Shown: positions 9,298-18,172, numbered from the stretch's first letter. The stretch: 64,000 nt of DNA from Maricaulis sp034670125 (GCF_034670125.1 NZ_JAXMOC010000006.1:57219-121218); one strand, 5' to 3'. Program-made: numbers and translations. The notes: generated from the letters alone by a model not told the origin.

Positions 9298-9574
9298 ACT
9301 CTAACTTCCTCCCGTTGGGTCGACGGTCATGCCGTCGCTCGTTATTTCGTGCGGCCGACAGGGGGATGCCCCATCATTCGATCCCAACTTGATCGAATTG
9401 CGATGACGGGTGAAGCACAATTGCAGCGTTGCCCACACGGAAATCCGCACCGGATGCTCGAAAACAGACACTTTTTGGACAGCTGTTGCATCCAGGGCAC
9501 AGAATTGTGACGCGCGTATGAGATGGATGACCGGGCGGCGCAGTCATCCGCCGAGCGAAGGACGGAGATAGTTT
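9298..9574. promoter_or_regulatory. Divergent promoter region between TonB receptor and S9 peptidase
   Basis: The 277-bp gap separates two divergently transcribed genes and must hold both promoters. The only clear elements are the ribosome-binding sites at its two ends (GGGAGGAAG for the receptor, GGACGGAGA for the peptidase). No confident -35/-10 pair or operator palindrome stands out. Confidence 0.45.
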
Positions 9575-11635
9575 GTGTTCAAACCGATAGCGGGACTGTT
9601 TGCCGGCATATTCCTCACAAGTGCAGCCTGTGGGCAAACGAGCACACCCCTGACTCCCGACCTGATCTTCGAGCTCGAAGCCGCGTCTGCGCCCAGCATA
9701 ACACCAGATGGTCGACAGATCGCCTATGTGCGCCGCACGAACGACGCCGGGACTGACCAGACCCGATCTTCTATTTGGCTGATCCGGGCGGATGGCTCCG
9801 ACCATCAGCCCTTGGCATCGACGGCTGACACAACCGGTTCGCCACTATGGTCGCCGGACGGCCAGACGCTGGCCTATACCCACGCCGGTGAATCCGGTGT
9901 GAGTCTGCGCACCCGCAGGCGTGATGGACGGGACACGCTGGTGACCGAATTGCCCGGCCCGCCAGGCGGGCTGGCCTGGTCGCCCGATGGCCAGCGCCTG
10001 GCCTGGTCAATGTTCAAGGCCCTGCCGGGACCGGTCGCAGCCGCCCTGCCCGAGGCGGACGAGAATGCCGACCGCGCAGCCCCTGCCGAGGTCGAGAACC
10101 GGCTCACCTTCCGCCTCGACGGAGCCGGCAACATTCCGCCGGGTGTCCAGCAATTCTACATGATCGACCTGCGAACCGGGACAACCACCCTCCTCAGCGA
10201 AGATGGCTTGGGGGGGTCCGGCGACTTCGTCTGGTCAAGCGACGGCGCGTCCCTGATCTTTGCTGCCGACCGGCGCCCGCAATTGGGACAGTTGCCACCA
10301 GACAGCGAACTGTACCGACTGGACATCGCAACCCGTGAGGTCACCCAGCTGACGGATCGCGCAGGACCGGACGGGTCACCGCGAGCCTCGCCGGATGGCA
10401 GATGGATCGCCTATCTCGGTTTTGATGACCGCCGGATGGGGTATCACAATACCGAATTGTACATTGTTCCGAGCGAGGGCGGAGCCGCCCGGTCTCTGAC
10501 AGCATTCCTCGATCGTTCGGTCGGCAATCCCCTGTGGGCCGCCGACAGTTCCGGCATCCATATCCAGTTTGATGACCGGGGCACGACCCGTGTCGGACTT
10601 GTCGGCCTGGACGGCTCATTTCGGATTGTCGCCGAAGGCCTGATCGGCTCGACATTCGGCCGCCCCTATACCGGAGGCGATTATGCGGTCTCGGCGACCG
10701 GCGACGTGGTCTTTACCACGGGTTCTCCGCAGCAGCCCGCCGAGCTGGCACTGGTCTCCGCCGATGGCGGACAGCGAATGCTGACCCGGCTGAACAGCGA
10801 CGCGCTGTCCGGGGTCGCCCTGTCACCGGCCGAAGCTGTGAGCTGGGCCTCGCCGGCCGACGGGCGAGCCATCCATGGCTGGGTGCTCTACCCGCCGGGT
10901 TTTGACCCGTCACGGTCCTGGCCGATGATCCTGGAAATCCATGGCGGTCCGTTCACCGCCTATGGTCCGGCCTTTTCCGCCGAACTGCAGCTGATGGCCG
11001 CCGCCGGTTATGTCGTGCTCTACACAAATCCGCGCGGATCGACGAGTTATGGCTATGATTTCGCCAACCTGATCCACCACGCCTACCCCGGTGAGGACTA
11101 CGACGACCTGATGGGTGGGGTCGACTACATGCTGGAGCGCGGCTTCATCGACGAGAACCGGCTGTTCGTGACGGGCGGCTCCGGGGGCGGGCTGCTGACC
11201 GCGTGGATCATTGGCAACACCGACCGCTTCGCGGCCGCAGCCTCGGTCAAGCCGGTGATCAACTGGACCAGCTTCGTGCTCTATTCCGACTTGCCGCAGT
11301 TTTTCTACCGCTACTGGTTCGCCAGCCCGCCGTGGGAAGATCCGGACGAATACTGGCGTCGGTCGCCGCTATCGCTGGTCGGCAATGTGACCACACCCAC
11401 CCTGATGATGGTTGGCGGAGCCGATGTCCGTACGCCGCGGGCGGAAACCGAACAGTATTATTCGGCACTGCATATCAATGGGGTGCCGACGCGACTGGTC
11501 ATCATTCCGGACAGCTTCCACGGCATATCCAACTCGCGCCCGAGCCGGCTGTTGACCAAGGTCGCCGAGATCCTGCGCTGGTTCGAGGAGCATGATCCGG
11601 GCGCCGCACCCCGATCTGCGCCGCAGACACCATGA
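9575..11635 (+). CDS. S9 family (prolyl oligopeptidase/DPP-like) secreted peptidase
   Basis: A 686-residue protein starting at GTG with GGAG seven bases upstream. An N-terminal signal (FKPIAGLFAGIFLTSAACGQ) ends in a possible but imperfect lipobox (SAAC), so it is either a lipoprotein or simply exported. Residues about 30-400 form a TolB/WD40-like beta-propeller with repeated SPDGxxLAW/ASPDGRWIAY motifs. The C-terminal alpha/beta hydrolase carries the catalytic triad: Ser536 in GGSGGG, Asp617 in GGADVRTP and His649 in DSFHGIS. Members cleave di- or tripeptides or acyl-amino acids from peptide N-termini. Its stop overlaps the nitrilase start (ATGA), so the two are co-translated. Confidence 0.93.
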   Translation: MFKPIAGLFAGIFLTSAACGQTSTPLTPDLIFELEAASAPSITPDGRQIAYVRRTNDAGTDQTRSSIWLIRADGSDHQPLASTADTTGSPLWSPDGQTLAYTHAGESGVSLRTRRRDGRDTLVTELPGPPGGLAWSPDGQRLAWSMFKALPGPVAAALPEADENADRAAPAEVENRLTFRLDGAGNIPPGVQQFYMIDLRTGTTTLLSEDGLGGSGDFVWSSDGASLIFAADRRPQLGQLPPDSELYRLDIATREVTQLTDRAGPDGSPRASPDGRWIAYLGFDDRRMGYHNTELYIVPSEGGAARSLTAFLDRSVGNPLWAADSSGIHIQFDDRGTTRVGLVGLDGSFRIVAEGLIGSTFGRPYTGGDYAVSATGDVVFTTGSPQQPAELALVSADGGQRMLTRLNSDALSGVALSPAEAVSWASPADGRAIHGWVLYPPGFDPSRSWPMILEIHGGPFTAYGPAFSAELQLMAAAGYVVLYTNPRGSTSYGYDFANLIHHAYPGEDYDDLMGGVDYMLERGFIDENRLFVTGGSGGGLLTAWIIGNTDRFAAAASVKPVINWTSFVLYSDLPQFFYRYWFASPPWEDPDEYWRRSPLSLVGNVTTPTLMMVGGADVRTPRAETEQYYSALHINGVPTRLVIIPDSFHGISNSRPSRLLTKVAEILRWFEEHDPGAAPRSAPQTP

Positions 11636-12564
11636 CCGCGTTCAAGCTCGCCGCCATCCAGGCCGCTCCGATTGTCTTCGACCGGCAGGCCTCCACCGAC
11701 AAGGCCTGCGAACTGATTGCAGAGGCCGGACGCAATGGCGCGAGCGTGGCGGCCTTCGGCGAAACCTGGCTGCCCGGCTACCCCTTCTTCATCGAAGCGC
11801 CGTTGGGCGATCTGTGGTGGGAGGCCGCCGCGCTCTATCTGGAACAGGCCGTGCGTCTGGACGGGCCGGAAATCGCGCAAATCTGCAAGTCCGCCCGCGC
11901 GGCGGGGACAGATGTGGTGATCGGAATCGCCGAACTGGACCCGGCCACCGAGAGCTCGATCTATGCCAGCCTTGTCTTCATCTCGAAGGATGGTGAGGTC
12001 ATGGGGCGGCACCGTAAACTCAAGCCAACCCATCATGAGCGCTCGGTCTGGGCGGATGGTGACGCGGAAGGACTGGTGGTTCGCCAACGCCCCTATGGCC
12101 GTCTGTCCGGGCTCAATTGCTGGGAGCACAATATCGTGCTGCCGGGCTTTTCCCTGATCGCCCAAGGCACACAGGTCCATGTCGCCGCCTGGCCGGGTCA
12201 CGAGCCGCAAAGCGCGCCCAGCGATCCGGTCTGGGCGCGACAGGTATTATTGTCCCGGGCCTTTGCCAGCCAGGCTGGCGCCTATGTCATCGCCGCCGCA
12301 GGCCTGCGGCTCGATCAGCACGTGCCGGATCGGTTCAAGTCTCTGAACGCCTTTGAACACACCGGCCAGAGTGTCATCATCGATCCGCGCGGCGAGATCA
12401 TTGCCGGACCGGCCAATGGCGAGACCATCCTTTATGCCGAGGCCCATCTGGACGAAGTCCGAAAGGCGAAAGCCGCCTGTGATCCGGCCGGTCACTATTC
12501 GCGGCCGGATCTGTTCGAACTGCGCCTGAAGGGTCAGACAGTGTTCCCGACCCGGCAGAGCTGA
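11632..12564 (+). CDS. Nitrilase (carbon-nitrogen hydrolase family)
   Basis: A 310-residue protein, normal for a nitrilase. The Glu-Lys-Cys triad is visible: Glu44 in FGETWLPGYPF, Lys129 in HRKLKPTHHERSVW and Cys163 in GLNCWEHN. The CWEH context and the HRKLKPTHHE block are those of true nitrilases, which hydrolyse nitriles to carboxylate and ammonia, rather than of amidase branches. Cytoplasmic, no signal peptide. It overlaps the upstream peptidase gene by 4 bp. It is convergent with a GST/amidase operon, so nitrile- and amide-processing functions are clustered. The real substrate cannot be predicted. Confidence 0.92.
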   Translation: MTAFKLAAIQAAPIVFDRQASTDKACELIAEAGRNGASVAAFGETWLPGYPFFIEAPLGDLWWEAAALYLEQAVRLDGPEIAQICKSARAAGTDVVIGIAELDPATESSIYASLVFISKDGEVMGRHRKLKPTHHERSVWADGDAEGLVVRQRPYGRLSGLNCWEHNIVLPGFSLIAQGTQVHVAAWPGHEPQSAPSDPVWARQVLLSRAFASQAGAYVIAAAGLRLDQHVPDRFKSLNAFEHTGQSVIIDPRGEIIAGPANGETILYAEAHLDEVRKAKAACDPAGHYSRPDLFELRLKGQTVFPTRQS

Positions 12565-12593
12565 CCCGGGCCGGCCCAAACCAGCTTCAGTTG

Positions 12594-13223
12594 TCAGGCA
12601 TCGATGCTGGGGCGAGCGGCGACCGCCTCACGCCAGCGGGCCAGATTGTCCAAGCCTTCCGGCATGGGCAGTTTGATCCAGGCACTGAAGTCGACGAACA
12701 CAAAGGCGGCGATATCAGCCGCACTGAACGCCTCGCCAGCCAGATAGGCCGCCTCACCCAGCCGGGCATCCAGATCCTTGAGGCAGGCCGTCGCCCGCGC
12801 CCGTCCGCGCTCGACCAGTTCAGGCACCTGGGCGTAGCGATTGGGGCCGGTGACCGAGGAATCCTTGAAAAACTCGGACCGGTTACGCAGCGCTTCGGCG
12901 ACGCCCATCAGGCCCTCGCCCTCGACCCGGGCCGTCCACTCGGCGACCAGCGCCTTTTCAAGCGGCGTGCGGCCCAGCATCGGCGGATCCGGAAAGATTT
13001 CCTCGAAATAGCGGGCGATCGAGGCATTGTCGCACAGCACGGTGCCGTCATCGAGCTGCAGGGCCGGCACGGTACAGCGCGGATTGATCGCCTTGAATTC
13101 CGGCTCAAACTGGGCGCGCGAGCCCAGATCAACCTGCTCGATCTCGATATCGATACCTTTTTCGGCCATCAGGATACGGGCCCGGCGCGGACTGGGTGCC
13201 GCCTTGAAGTCATAGAATTTCAT
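12594..13223 (-). CDS. Glutathione S-transferase family protein
   Basis: A 209-residue protein. The ATG at 13223 has AGGAG five bases upstream; the in-frame GTG two codons earlier is less well placed. The N-terminal thioredoxin-like domain (MKFYDFKAAPSPRRARILMAEKGIDIEIEQVDLG, then INPRCTVPALQLDDGTVLCDNASIARYFEE) includes the cis-Pro VPAL glutathione-binding turn and the D/N-A/S motif. The C-terminal all-helical domain contains AAYLAGEAFSAADIAAFVFVDFSAW, the usual N-cap/hydrophobic staple region. It starts 2 bp after the amidase stop, making a two-gene operon. The substrate is unknown; a role in electrophile detoxification is the family expectation. Confidence 0.88.
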   Translation of the reverse strand: MKFYDFKAAPSPRRARILMAEKGIDIEIEQVDLGSRAQFEPEFKAINPRCTVPALQLDDGTVLCDNASIARYFEEIFPDPPMLGRTPLEKALVAEWTARVEGEGLMGVAEALRNRSEFFKDSSVTGPNRYAQVPELVERGRARATACLKDLDARLGEAAYLAGEAFSAADIAAFVFVDFSAWIKLPMPEGLDNLARWREAVAARPSIDA

Positions 13224-13225
13224 GG

Positions 13226-14977
13226 TCACTCCTGGTGGAAAGCGGGCGGATGATCATCCGCGACATTGAGCCGGCGTTCGATCTCGCGCCCCAGCGCGAT
13301 CAGCGTGCCTTCTTCGAAAAGGGGTGCCCACAGGCTGGTGGTCTGCGGAACCCGGTGCGTGGCACCGCCATCACTCGCCGGATCGCCGAAAATGGTCCGG
13401 GTGGCCATCTGGTTATAGCCGGACTTGATCGCCAGTTGCGGATGGCCGGTATAATTGGTGATGACGAGCAGGGCATTGGCAAAATTGGGGGCGATCATGG
13501 CGTCCAGCCCCTCCATCACGCCGTCCATCATCTCCATCACCTCCCGCCGGAAGCGGTCGACATTGATCAGATCGACGGCGGAGATGAAGCGCGCCCGGCG
13601 CCAGGTATTCGGCCAGGCCGCCGGAGCCTGCCAGACCAAGCTGTCATCCTCGCCGGACAGGGTCAGATGTTCAAACGCGGCGGCGGATTCCGCTTCCACC
13701 ACTGCGAACAGGCCATCATAGGGCAGATCGGGCAGTTCGACCTCGACCAGCTCGACGCCCGCGTCGCGGGCGGCGGCCAGCGCCGCACGGTCGGCATCAC
13801 TTCCGGCCTCGAACCAGGCTGGATTGTAGCCGACCCGCATACCGCGAACCGGCCGGGCCGCATCAATCTCCAGTCCAACATCAAGCGAACCGGCATCCGC
13901 CGCGTCAAACCCGTTGAGCGCGGCGAGGACCAGACCGGTATCCTCGACCGAGCGGCAGATCGGTCCGATCTTGTCGAGCGACCAGCAAAGCGCCATCGCC
14001 CCGTGCCGGGAAACGCGTCCGAATGTCGGACGCAAACCGGTGGTGCCACAGCGATTGGACGGCGACACGATGGACCCCAGCGTTTCCGTGCCAATACCAA
14101 AGGCGATCAGACCCGCTGCGGTCGCCGACGCCGAGCCGGCGCTCGACCCTGACGAACCCTCCTGTGTATTCCACGGATTGCGGGTGATGCCGCCGAACCA
14201 GCGATCACCATAGGCCAGCGCGCCATTGGTGGTCTTGCCGAGCAGGACAGCCCCTGCCTCGCGCAATTGCGTCGTCACGGTGGCGTCGGTCTCGGCGACG
14301 CGGTCCTGATAGGGCGTCGCCCCCCAGGTCGCGCGCACGCCGGCCACGTCGACAATGTCCTTCATGCCATAGGGAATACCGTGCAGCGGGCCGCGATCCT
14401 GACCGGCTGCGAGCTCGCGGTCGGCCGCATCCGCCTGGGCGCGGGCGATGTCCTGGGTCACGGTGACAAAGCATTCCAGCGCGTCGCCATGCATCGCGAT
14501 CCGGTCGAGATAGATGTCGGTCAGCCGACGCGAGGTCAGCACGCCGCGCCGGATCCACTGGCCCTGCTTCCAGACCGGCGCAAACGCGATGTCGGTCGGA
14601 TTGGATGGCAGCGGCCCGGCATCGACGCCCGACGTGGTCATCCGGTTGCTTTGCTCCCGATAGCGTCGGGACCGAAGGCGCGGATCAAAAACCGTGGCCG
14701 GTGCCAGCGTGTTGGGTTTGGCGTGGGCCCGCTGCCGGCTCATCCGGTCGATCCAGCCATCGATCTCGGCGACGACCATTTCGCGCTCGGCATCGGTATA
14801 ACGCACATCAAACAGGGCTTCGGCACATTGCAGCGACTGCGGTGTGACGGCTTCACCCGCCGCGACACCGGCGGCATTGTCCTGCCGCGCCGCCGCGGCC
14901 CCTGTTGCCCCGGCCGAGACGACAGCCAAAGCGCCGCCCTTCAACAAATCCCGTCGAGAGGTTCTGCGTTCTGCCAT
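13226..14977 (-). CDS. Tat-exported amidase (amidase-signature family)
   Basis: A 583-residue protein. The ATG at 14977 has a strong GGGGGAGAAG ribosome-binding site. A twin-arginine signal (RRTSRRDLLKGGALAVVSAGATGAAAA) indicates folded export. The amidase-signature Ser-cisSer-Lys triad is seen at about Lys206 (PYGMKDIVDV), Ser278 (GSSGSSAGS) and Ser302 (LGSIVSPS), with the typical 72- and 24-residue spacing. It hydrolyses an amide bond to carboxylate and ammonia. The roughly 100-residue N-terminal extension before the core is longer than in GatA-type enzymes. It is first in an operon with a GST. It is not GatA, since no GatB/C is nearby and it is exported. Confidence 0.92.
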   Translation of the reverse strand: MAERRTSRRDLLKGGALAVVSAGATGAAAARQDNAAGVAAGEAVTPQSLQCAEALFDVRYTDAEREMVVAEIDGWIDRMSRQRAHAKPNTLAPATVFDPRLRSRRYREQSNRMTTSGVDAGPLPSNPTDIAFAPVWKQGQWIRRGVLTSRRLTDIYLDRIAMHGDALECFVTVTQDIARAQADAADRELAAGQDRGPLHGIPYGMKDIVDVAGVRATWGATPYQDRVAETDATVTTQLREAGAVLLGKTTNGALAYGDRWFGGITRNPWNTQEGSSGSSAGSASATAAGLIAFGIGTETLGSIVSPSNRCGTTGLRPTFGRVSRHGAMALCWSLDKIGPICRSVEDTGLVLAALNGFDAADAGSLDVGLEIDAARPVRGMRVGYNPAWFEAGSDADRAALAAARDAGVELVEVELPDLPYDGLFAVVEAESAAAFEHLTLSGEDDSLVWQAPAAWPNTWRRARFISAVDLINVDRFRREVMEMMDGVMEGLDAMIAPNFANALLVITNYTGHPQLAIKSGYNQMATRTIFGDPASDGGATHRVPQTTSLWAPLFEEGTLIALGREIERRLNVADDHPPAFHQE

Positions 14978-15157
14978 GATCTTCTCCCCCATTTTCGTTC
15001 CAGAAAGTGCGGTGCCGACCACCGCATTTCAATAGCTTGCACCAGATGGCCGCCCGTTTCCCCTCAAAATTGCCTCAATCCGAGCCATTTCGCTTCACAA
15101 TTGCAAATTAACCATGATGTCAGAGCCAATCCGGCTTGGTCGAATGAGGGGGAGGCC

Positions 15158-16063
15158 ATGCCCTTAGATCAGAACATCGTAGAAGCCGATCTGGAGTTAC
15201 GCCCGGATCTTGCCGAATTCCGCGAGACCCGCGCGCCTGCCGCGCTGATCCAGCTGGGTCGTGCCCGCGCCATAGCCCGGGCCCGTCGGGCCGATCTCCT
15301 CAAATTCCGCCGCACCTGGGGCGGTGCCGTCGAGGATACAGAAGGAACGGACAAGCCGGCCGTCAAGCCGATTGACCGGGCCGCGATCTACCCGACTTCG
15401 CACATCCTGCATTTCTCAATCCTGGCAACGCTGGTCCTCTTCGAAGGTCTCGCCAATGCCTATTTCTTCTCCACCGGTTCCGACCTTGGACTGCTGGGCG
15501 GCTGGCTGCAGGCGATCACCGTCTCCTTCACCAACGTCATCGCCGGCTTCTTCCTGATCGGTTTCATCGGTCTGCGCCACATGTCCAACCGCAACCGGCC
15601 GATCATTTCCGGTCTCGCGGCCGTGGGCGTCATTATTGGTGCGGCGATCCTGGTGATGCTCAACCTGACCGCGGCCCATTATCGCGACCTGCTGGAACTG
15701 AACGCTGCGACGCTGGCGCTTGGCGGGTCCGAGTTGACCGGCACGGTGCTGGCCCCGGTCGTCGAGGCACGCGCCAACCCGTTCGGCCTGCAGACGCTGG
15801 AAGCCCTGCTGCTGTTCATTCTGGGCACCACTTTTGCCGCCATCGCCGCCTTCAAGGGGCGCACCTTTGATGATGCCATTCCCGGCTATGGCGGCGTTTC
15901 CCGTCGCCTGGAAGCGGCGTCGCGCGAGCTGGAGAAGGCGCTTGAAGCGGGCTGGAAAGACGCCCGCAAACTGTCACAGCCGGAGCTGGAAGAACTCGTC
16001 GAAGCCAAAAATCTCCTCGACGATATCTGTCAGGACTTGGCCGGGCCGCGCGAGCGCAGCTAA
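15158..16063 (+). CDS. Uncharacterised multi-pass membrane protein
   Basis: A 301-residue protein. The ATG at 15158 follows GGGGGAGG. A charged, Arg-rich N-terminus (residues 1-80, including LIQLGRARAIARARRADLLKFRRTW) precedes four predicted membrane helices: ILHFSILATLVLFEGLANAYFF, LQAITVSFTNVIAGFFLIGFIGL, PIISGLAAVGVIIGAAILVML and LEALLLFILGTTFAAIAAF. A helical, probably coiled-coil C-terminal tail (RRLEAASRELEKALEAGWKDARKLSQPELEELVEAKNLLDDI) follows. I do not recognise the family. The downstream gene is 61 bp away on the same strand and encodes an anchored vWA-like protein, so the two probably form an operon. Both termini are probably cytoplasmic. Confidence 0.75.
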   Translation: MPLDQNIVEADLELRPDLAEFRETRAPAALIQLGRARAIARARRADLLKFRRTWGGAVEDTEGTDKPAVKPIDRAAIYPTSHILHFSILATLVLFEGLANAYFFSTGSDLGLLGGWLQAITVSFTNVIAGFFLIGFIGLRHMSNRNRPIISGLAAVGVIIGAAILVMLNLTAAHYRDLLELNAATLALGGSELTGTVLAPVVEARANPFGLQTLEALLLFILGTTFAAIAAFKGRTFDDAIPGYGGVSRRLEAASRELEKALEAGWKDARKLSQPELEELVEAKNLLDDICQDLAGPRERS

Positions 16064-16124
16064 GCTGCACCCGTGGGTCACCGCCAGCGGTCGATTCACG
16101 GGTTAACGACCCAGGGGGTGGGGA

Positions 16125-16913
16125 ATGTCCGGACGCGACGCCATAGGCCTGTTCAATCTCGCTGTCGTAGCGGCGGTCATCGGTGGCATCAGCTATGCCG
16201 CTTTCAAGCTCACGCCGGACGAGTATGACAGCCAGACCCTGTGTTTGGCCGACGCCCTGCCGCCGCACCGGGTCGTGGTCATCGACAAGACCGACCTGTA
16301 CTCCCCGGAACAGGCGGGCGGCATTGAAGCCCTGATCCTGGCCGAGCGTGACGGCCTCGCGGTCGGTGAACGCTTCTCCCTGTACGAGTTGAACGAGAGC
16401 GGGCAGCTGCGCAATACCAACAGCTTCTCGCTGTGCAATCCCGGGGCGGGCGAACAGGTCAATCCGCTCTACCGCAATCCCGAACGCATCCAGGCCCGGT
16501 ATGAGGCGCTATTCGCCGATCCGCTGGACCGGGCGCTGGCCGACCTTGTCCTTCCCAAGGACGCACCATCGAGCCCGATCATTGAGGCCCTGGCGCGCCT
16601 TGCCCAGGATCCCAGCTTCGACAACACCGTTCCCGGCCGTCGCATCGTGCTGGTCTCGGACATGCTGCAGAACTCCGAAATTTTCTCGGTCTATGGCCGC
16701 CGGCGCGGAGCGCTGGATGTCCGGATTCCACCCGCTGACACCGTTGCCACCGCTATCCGGGACACCTATGGCGACTCGCTGCGCGGCGTCGGCCTGGAGA
16801 TCCATCTGATCCCGCGCGATCGCTGGGAAGCGGAACAGCGAGGGCCGCTTCGCGATTACTGGAACGAGGTTTTCCGTCGCCTCGGCGTCAATGCCCGCTG
16901 GGCCGACATCTGA
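16125..16913 (+). CDS. Membrane-anchored von Willebrand A-like protein of unknown function
   Basis: A 262-residue protein with a single N-terminal membrane helix (GLFNLAVVAAVIGGISYAAF). It then carries a soluble alpha/beta domain starting HRVVVIDKTDLYSPEQAGGIEALI. The DKTD strand-end motif and the later RRIVLVSDMLQNSEIF resemble the first and fourth strands of a vWA fold with a degenerate metal site (D-x-T-D instead of D-x-S-x-S). AGGGGGTGGGGA precedes the ATG. It lies just downstream of the four-helix membrane protein, so a membrane complex is likely. No enzyme motif is visible; function unknown. Confidence 0.72.
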   Translation: MSGRDAIGLFNLAVVAAVIGGISYAAFKLTPDEYDSQTLCLADALPPHRVVVIDKTDLYSPEQAGGIEALILAERDGLAVGERFSLYELNESGQLRNTNSFSLCNPGAGEQVNPLYRNPERIQARYEALFADPLDRALADLVLPKDAPSSPIIEALARLAQDPSFDNTVPGRRIVLVSDMLQNSEIFSVYGRRRGALDVRIPPADTVATAIRDTYGDSLRGVGLEIHLIPRDRWEAEQRGPLRDYWNEVFRRLGVNARWADI

Positions 16914-17054
16914 ATAATCCCATCAACGACAGGCAATCCGGTTATCCACAGGCAAACCCCGTGGATGCATAGAATATGCATTTGCCAGCGATGCGACCCA
17001 CCCCACAATATGTTGTGTTGAATTCAGGCAGCAGCGCAACTGATGGGGTTTGAT

Positions 17055-17399
17055 ATGGCGATCACCGCCAGACAGCTGGAAGAGGCCCTCGCATCGCCGA
17101 GCCCGCGATCCAGCGCGCCTCCACCCCGCGACACTGTGTTGAACCGTGACGTGATTTCCCTCTGCGCCCGCCAGAGCCATCTCAACGAGCTCGCCTTCCG
17201 CCTGGCCGATCACGGCCATACCCATGTCGGTGATGTGATTGCCTTGTCGCGCTACACCCTGATCGATCTGGCCGATGGCGAGACGGCCTTGGTGGACAGC
17301 CTGGAACTGGTCCTCGGGCATCTCGGCCTGCAGCTCGAAACTCCGGCTGCCGGGTGGACAGCACCACCTGGGGACACCATCGACGCCCTGCTTGACTGA
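17055..17399 (+). CDS. Small protein with RpoA C-terminal-domain-like HhH fold
   Basis: A 114-residue protein. The ATG at 17055 has GGGG six bases upstream and is preferred to the ATG at 17043. After a Pro/Ser-rich head, residues about 40-95 (LNELAFRLADHGHTHVGDVIALSRYTLIDLADGETALVDSLELVLGHLGLQL) follow the pattern of the RNA polymerase alpha CTD (helix, -x-x-G-I-x-T-V-G-D-L-, L-L-x-I-x-x-x-G-x-x-x-x-x-E-I-x-x-x-L-x-x-x-G-L). It could be a stand-alone DNA- or protein-binding HhH module. It has its own promoter region upstream and a hairpin at its stop codon. No partner can be named. Confidence 0.68.
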   Translation: MAITARQLEEALASPSPRSSAPPPRDTVLNRDVISLCARQSHLNELAFRLADHGHTHVGDVIALSRYTLIDLADGETALVDSLELVLGHLGLQLETPAAGWTAPPGDTIDALLD

Positions 17400-17424
17400 A
17401 AGCGCAGCGGCTGCGCTTTGCCTT
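17399..17424 (+). terminator. Hairpin terminator after the RpoA-CTD-like gene
   Basis: A perfect 9-bp stem (AAAGCGCAG, loop CGG, CTGCGCTTT) begins at the last base of the stop codon. A short GCCTTTT tract follows. Confidence 0.6.
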
Positions 17425-17478
17425 TTGATCACGGCCCCCTATTTCCTTGGTCGCAGTCAGCCAGCCAGGTAGAAGTCC

Positions 17479-18150
17479 ATGATCACAGTCCACCATCTCA
17501 ACAACTCCCGCTCCCAGCGGATCCTCTGGCTGCTTGAAGAGGCCGGCCTGGACTACGAAATCAAGAAATACATGCGCGATGCGACCACCATGCGGGCGCC
17601 ACAGGCGCTGCGTGACATCCATCCGCTGGGCAAGTCCCCGGTCATCTCGGACGGCGAGATCGTCGTCGCCGAGTCCGGTGCCATCGTGGAATACCTGGTC
17701 GACACCTATGCCCCCGCCCTCAAGCCGGAGGCCGGGACAGCAGCCTATCGCGACTATGTCTACTGGATGCACTTTGCCGAGGGGTCCTTGATGACACCCC
17801 TGCTGCTCAAGCTGATCAGCGACCAGATGCCCAAGTCCAAGGCGCCTTTCTTCGTCAAGCCGATCATCCGCCAGGTCGCGGCCCGGCTGCGGTCCAGCTT
17901 TGTCGATCCGGAACTGGCCTCCCTGTTCGGTTTCATCGAGGCCCGTCTCGAAGGGCGGGAGTGGATTGCCGGCGACACCTTCAGTGGCGCCGACATCCAG
18001 CTGACCTTCCCGCTGGAGGCCGCCGCCGCCCGGGGCGGGCTCGACGCGCGTTATCCAAACCTGAAAGCCTATGTCGCCCGAATGCAGGCCCGTCCGGCCT
18101 ACAAGGCCGCGATCGAGCGTGGCGGGGCCTACGGGATCGTCGGCAGCTAG
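17479..18150 (+). CDS. Glutathione S-transferase
   Basis: A 223-residue protein. The thioredoxin-fold N-terminus (MITVHHLNNSRSQRILWLLEEAGLDYEIKKYMRD) carries the SRSQR active-site turn seen in beta-/GTT1-like enzymes. It is followed by HPLGKSPVISDGEIVVAESGAIVEYLVDTY, with the cis-Pro loop and the ES glutathione-contact motif. The helical C-terminal domain includes GREWIAGDTFSGADIQLTFPLEA. The likely activity is glutathione conjugation or peroxidase chemistry in the cytoplasm. It is convergent with the outer-membrane protein gene at 18173 with only 22 bp between. It is not part of the earlier GST/amidase operon. Confidence 0.92.
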   Translation: MITVHHLNNSRSQRILWLLEEAGLDYEIKKYMRDATTMRAPQALRDIHPLGKSPVISDGEIVVAESGAIVEYLVDTYAPALKPEAGTAAYRDYVYWMHFAEGSLMTPLLLKLISDQMPKSKAPFFVKPIIRQVAARLRSSFVDPELASLFGFIEARLEGREWIAGDTFSGADIQLTFPLEAAAARGGLDARYPNLKAYVARMQARPAYKAAIERGGAYGIVGS

Positions 18151-18172
18151 CAGCCCGGTCGCGAATGCGGGA

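Noticed and set aside
15107..15114. TTAACCAT as a CtrA-type half site before the membrane protein gene
   Set aside because: The second TTAA half is missing at the normal spacing, so this is not enough to claim a cell-cycle operator.
14267..15157. In-frame 297-codon extension of the four-helix membrane protein
   Set aside because: It is antisense to the amidase coding sequence. The ATG at 15158 has a strong ribosome-binding site, and the extension shows no domain.
16942..16950. TTATCCACA DnaA box as a sign of a replication origin
   Set aside because: A single 9-mer is expected by chance about once per 130 kb of sequence on both strands. There are no clustered boxes, AT-rich unwinding region, dnaA or parAB nearby.
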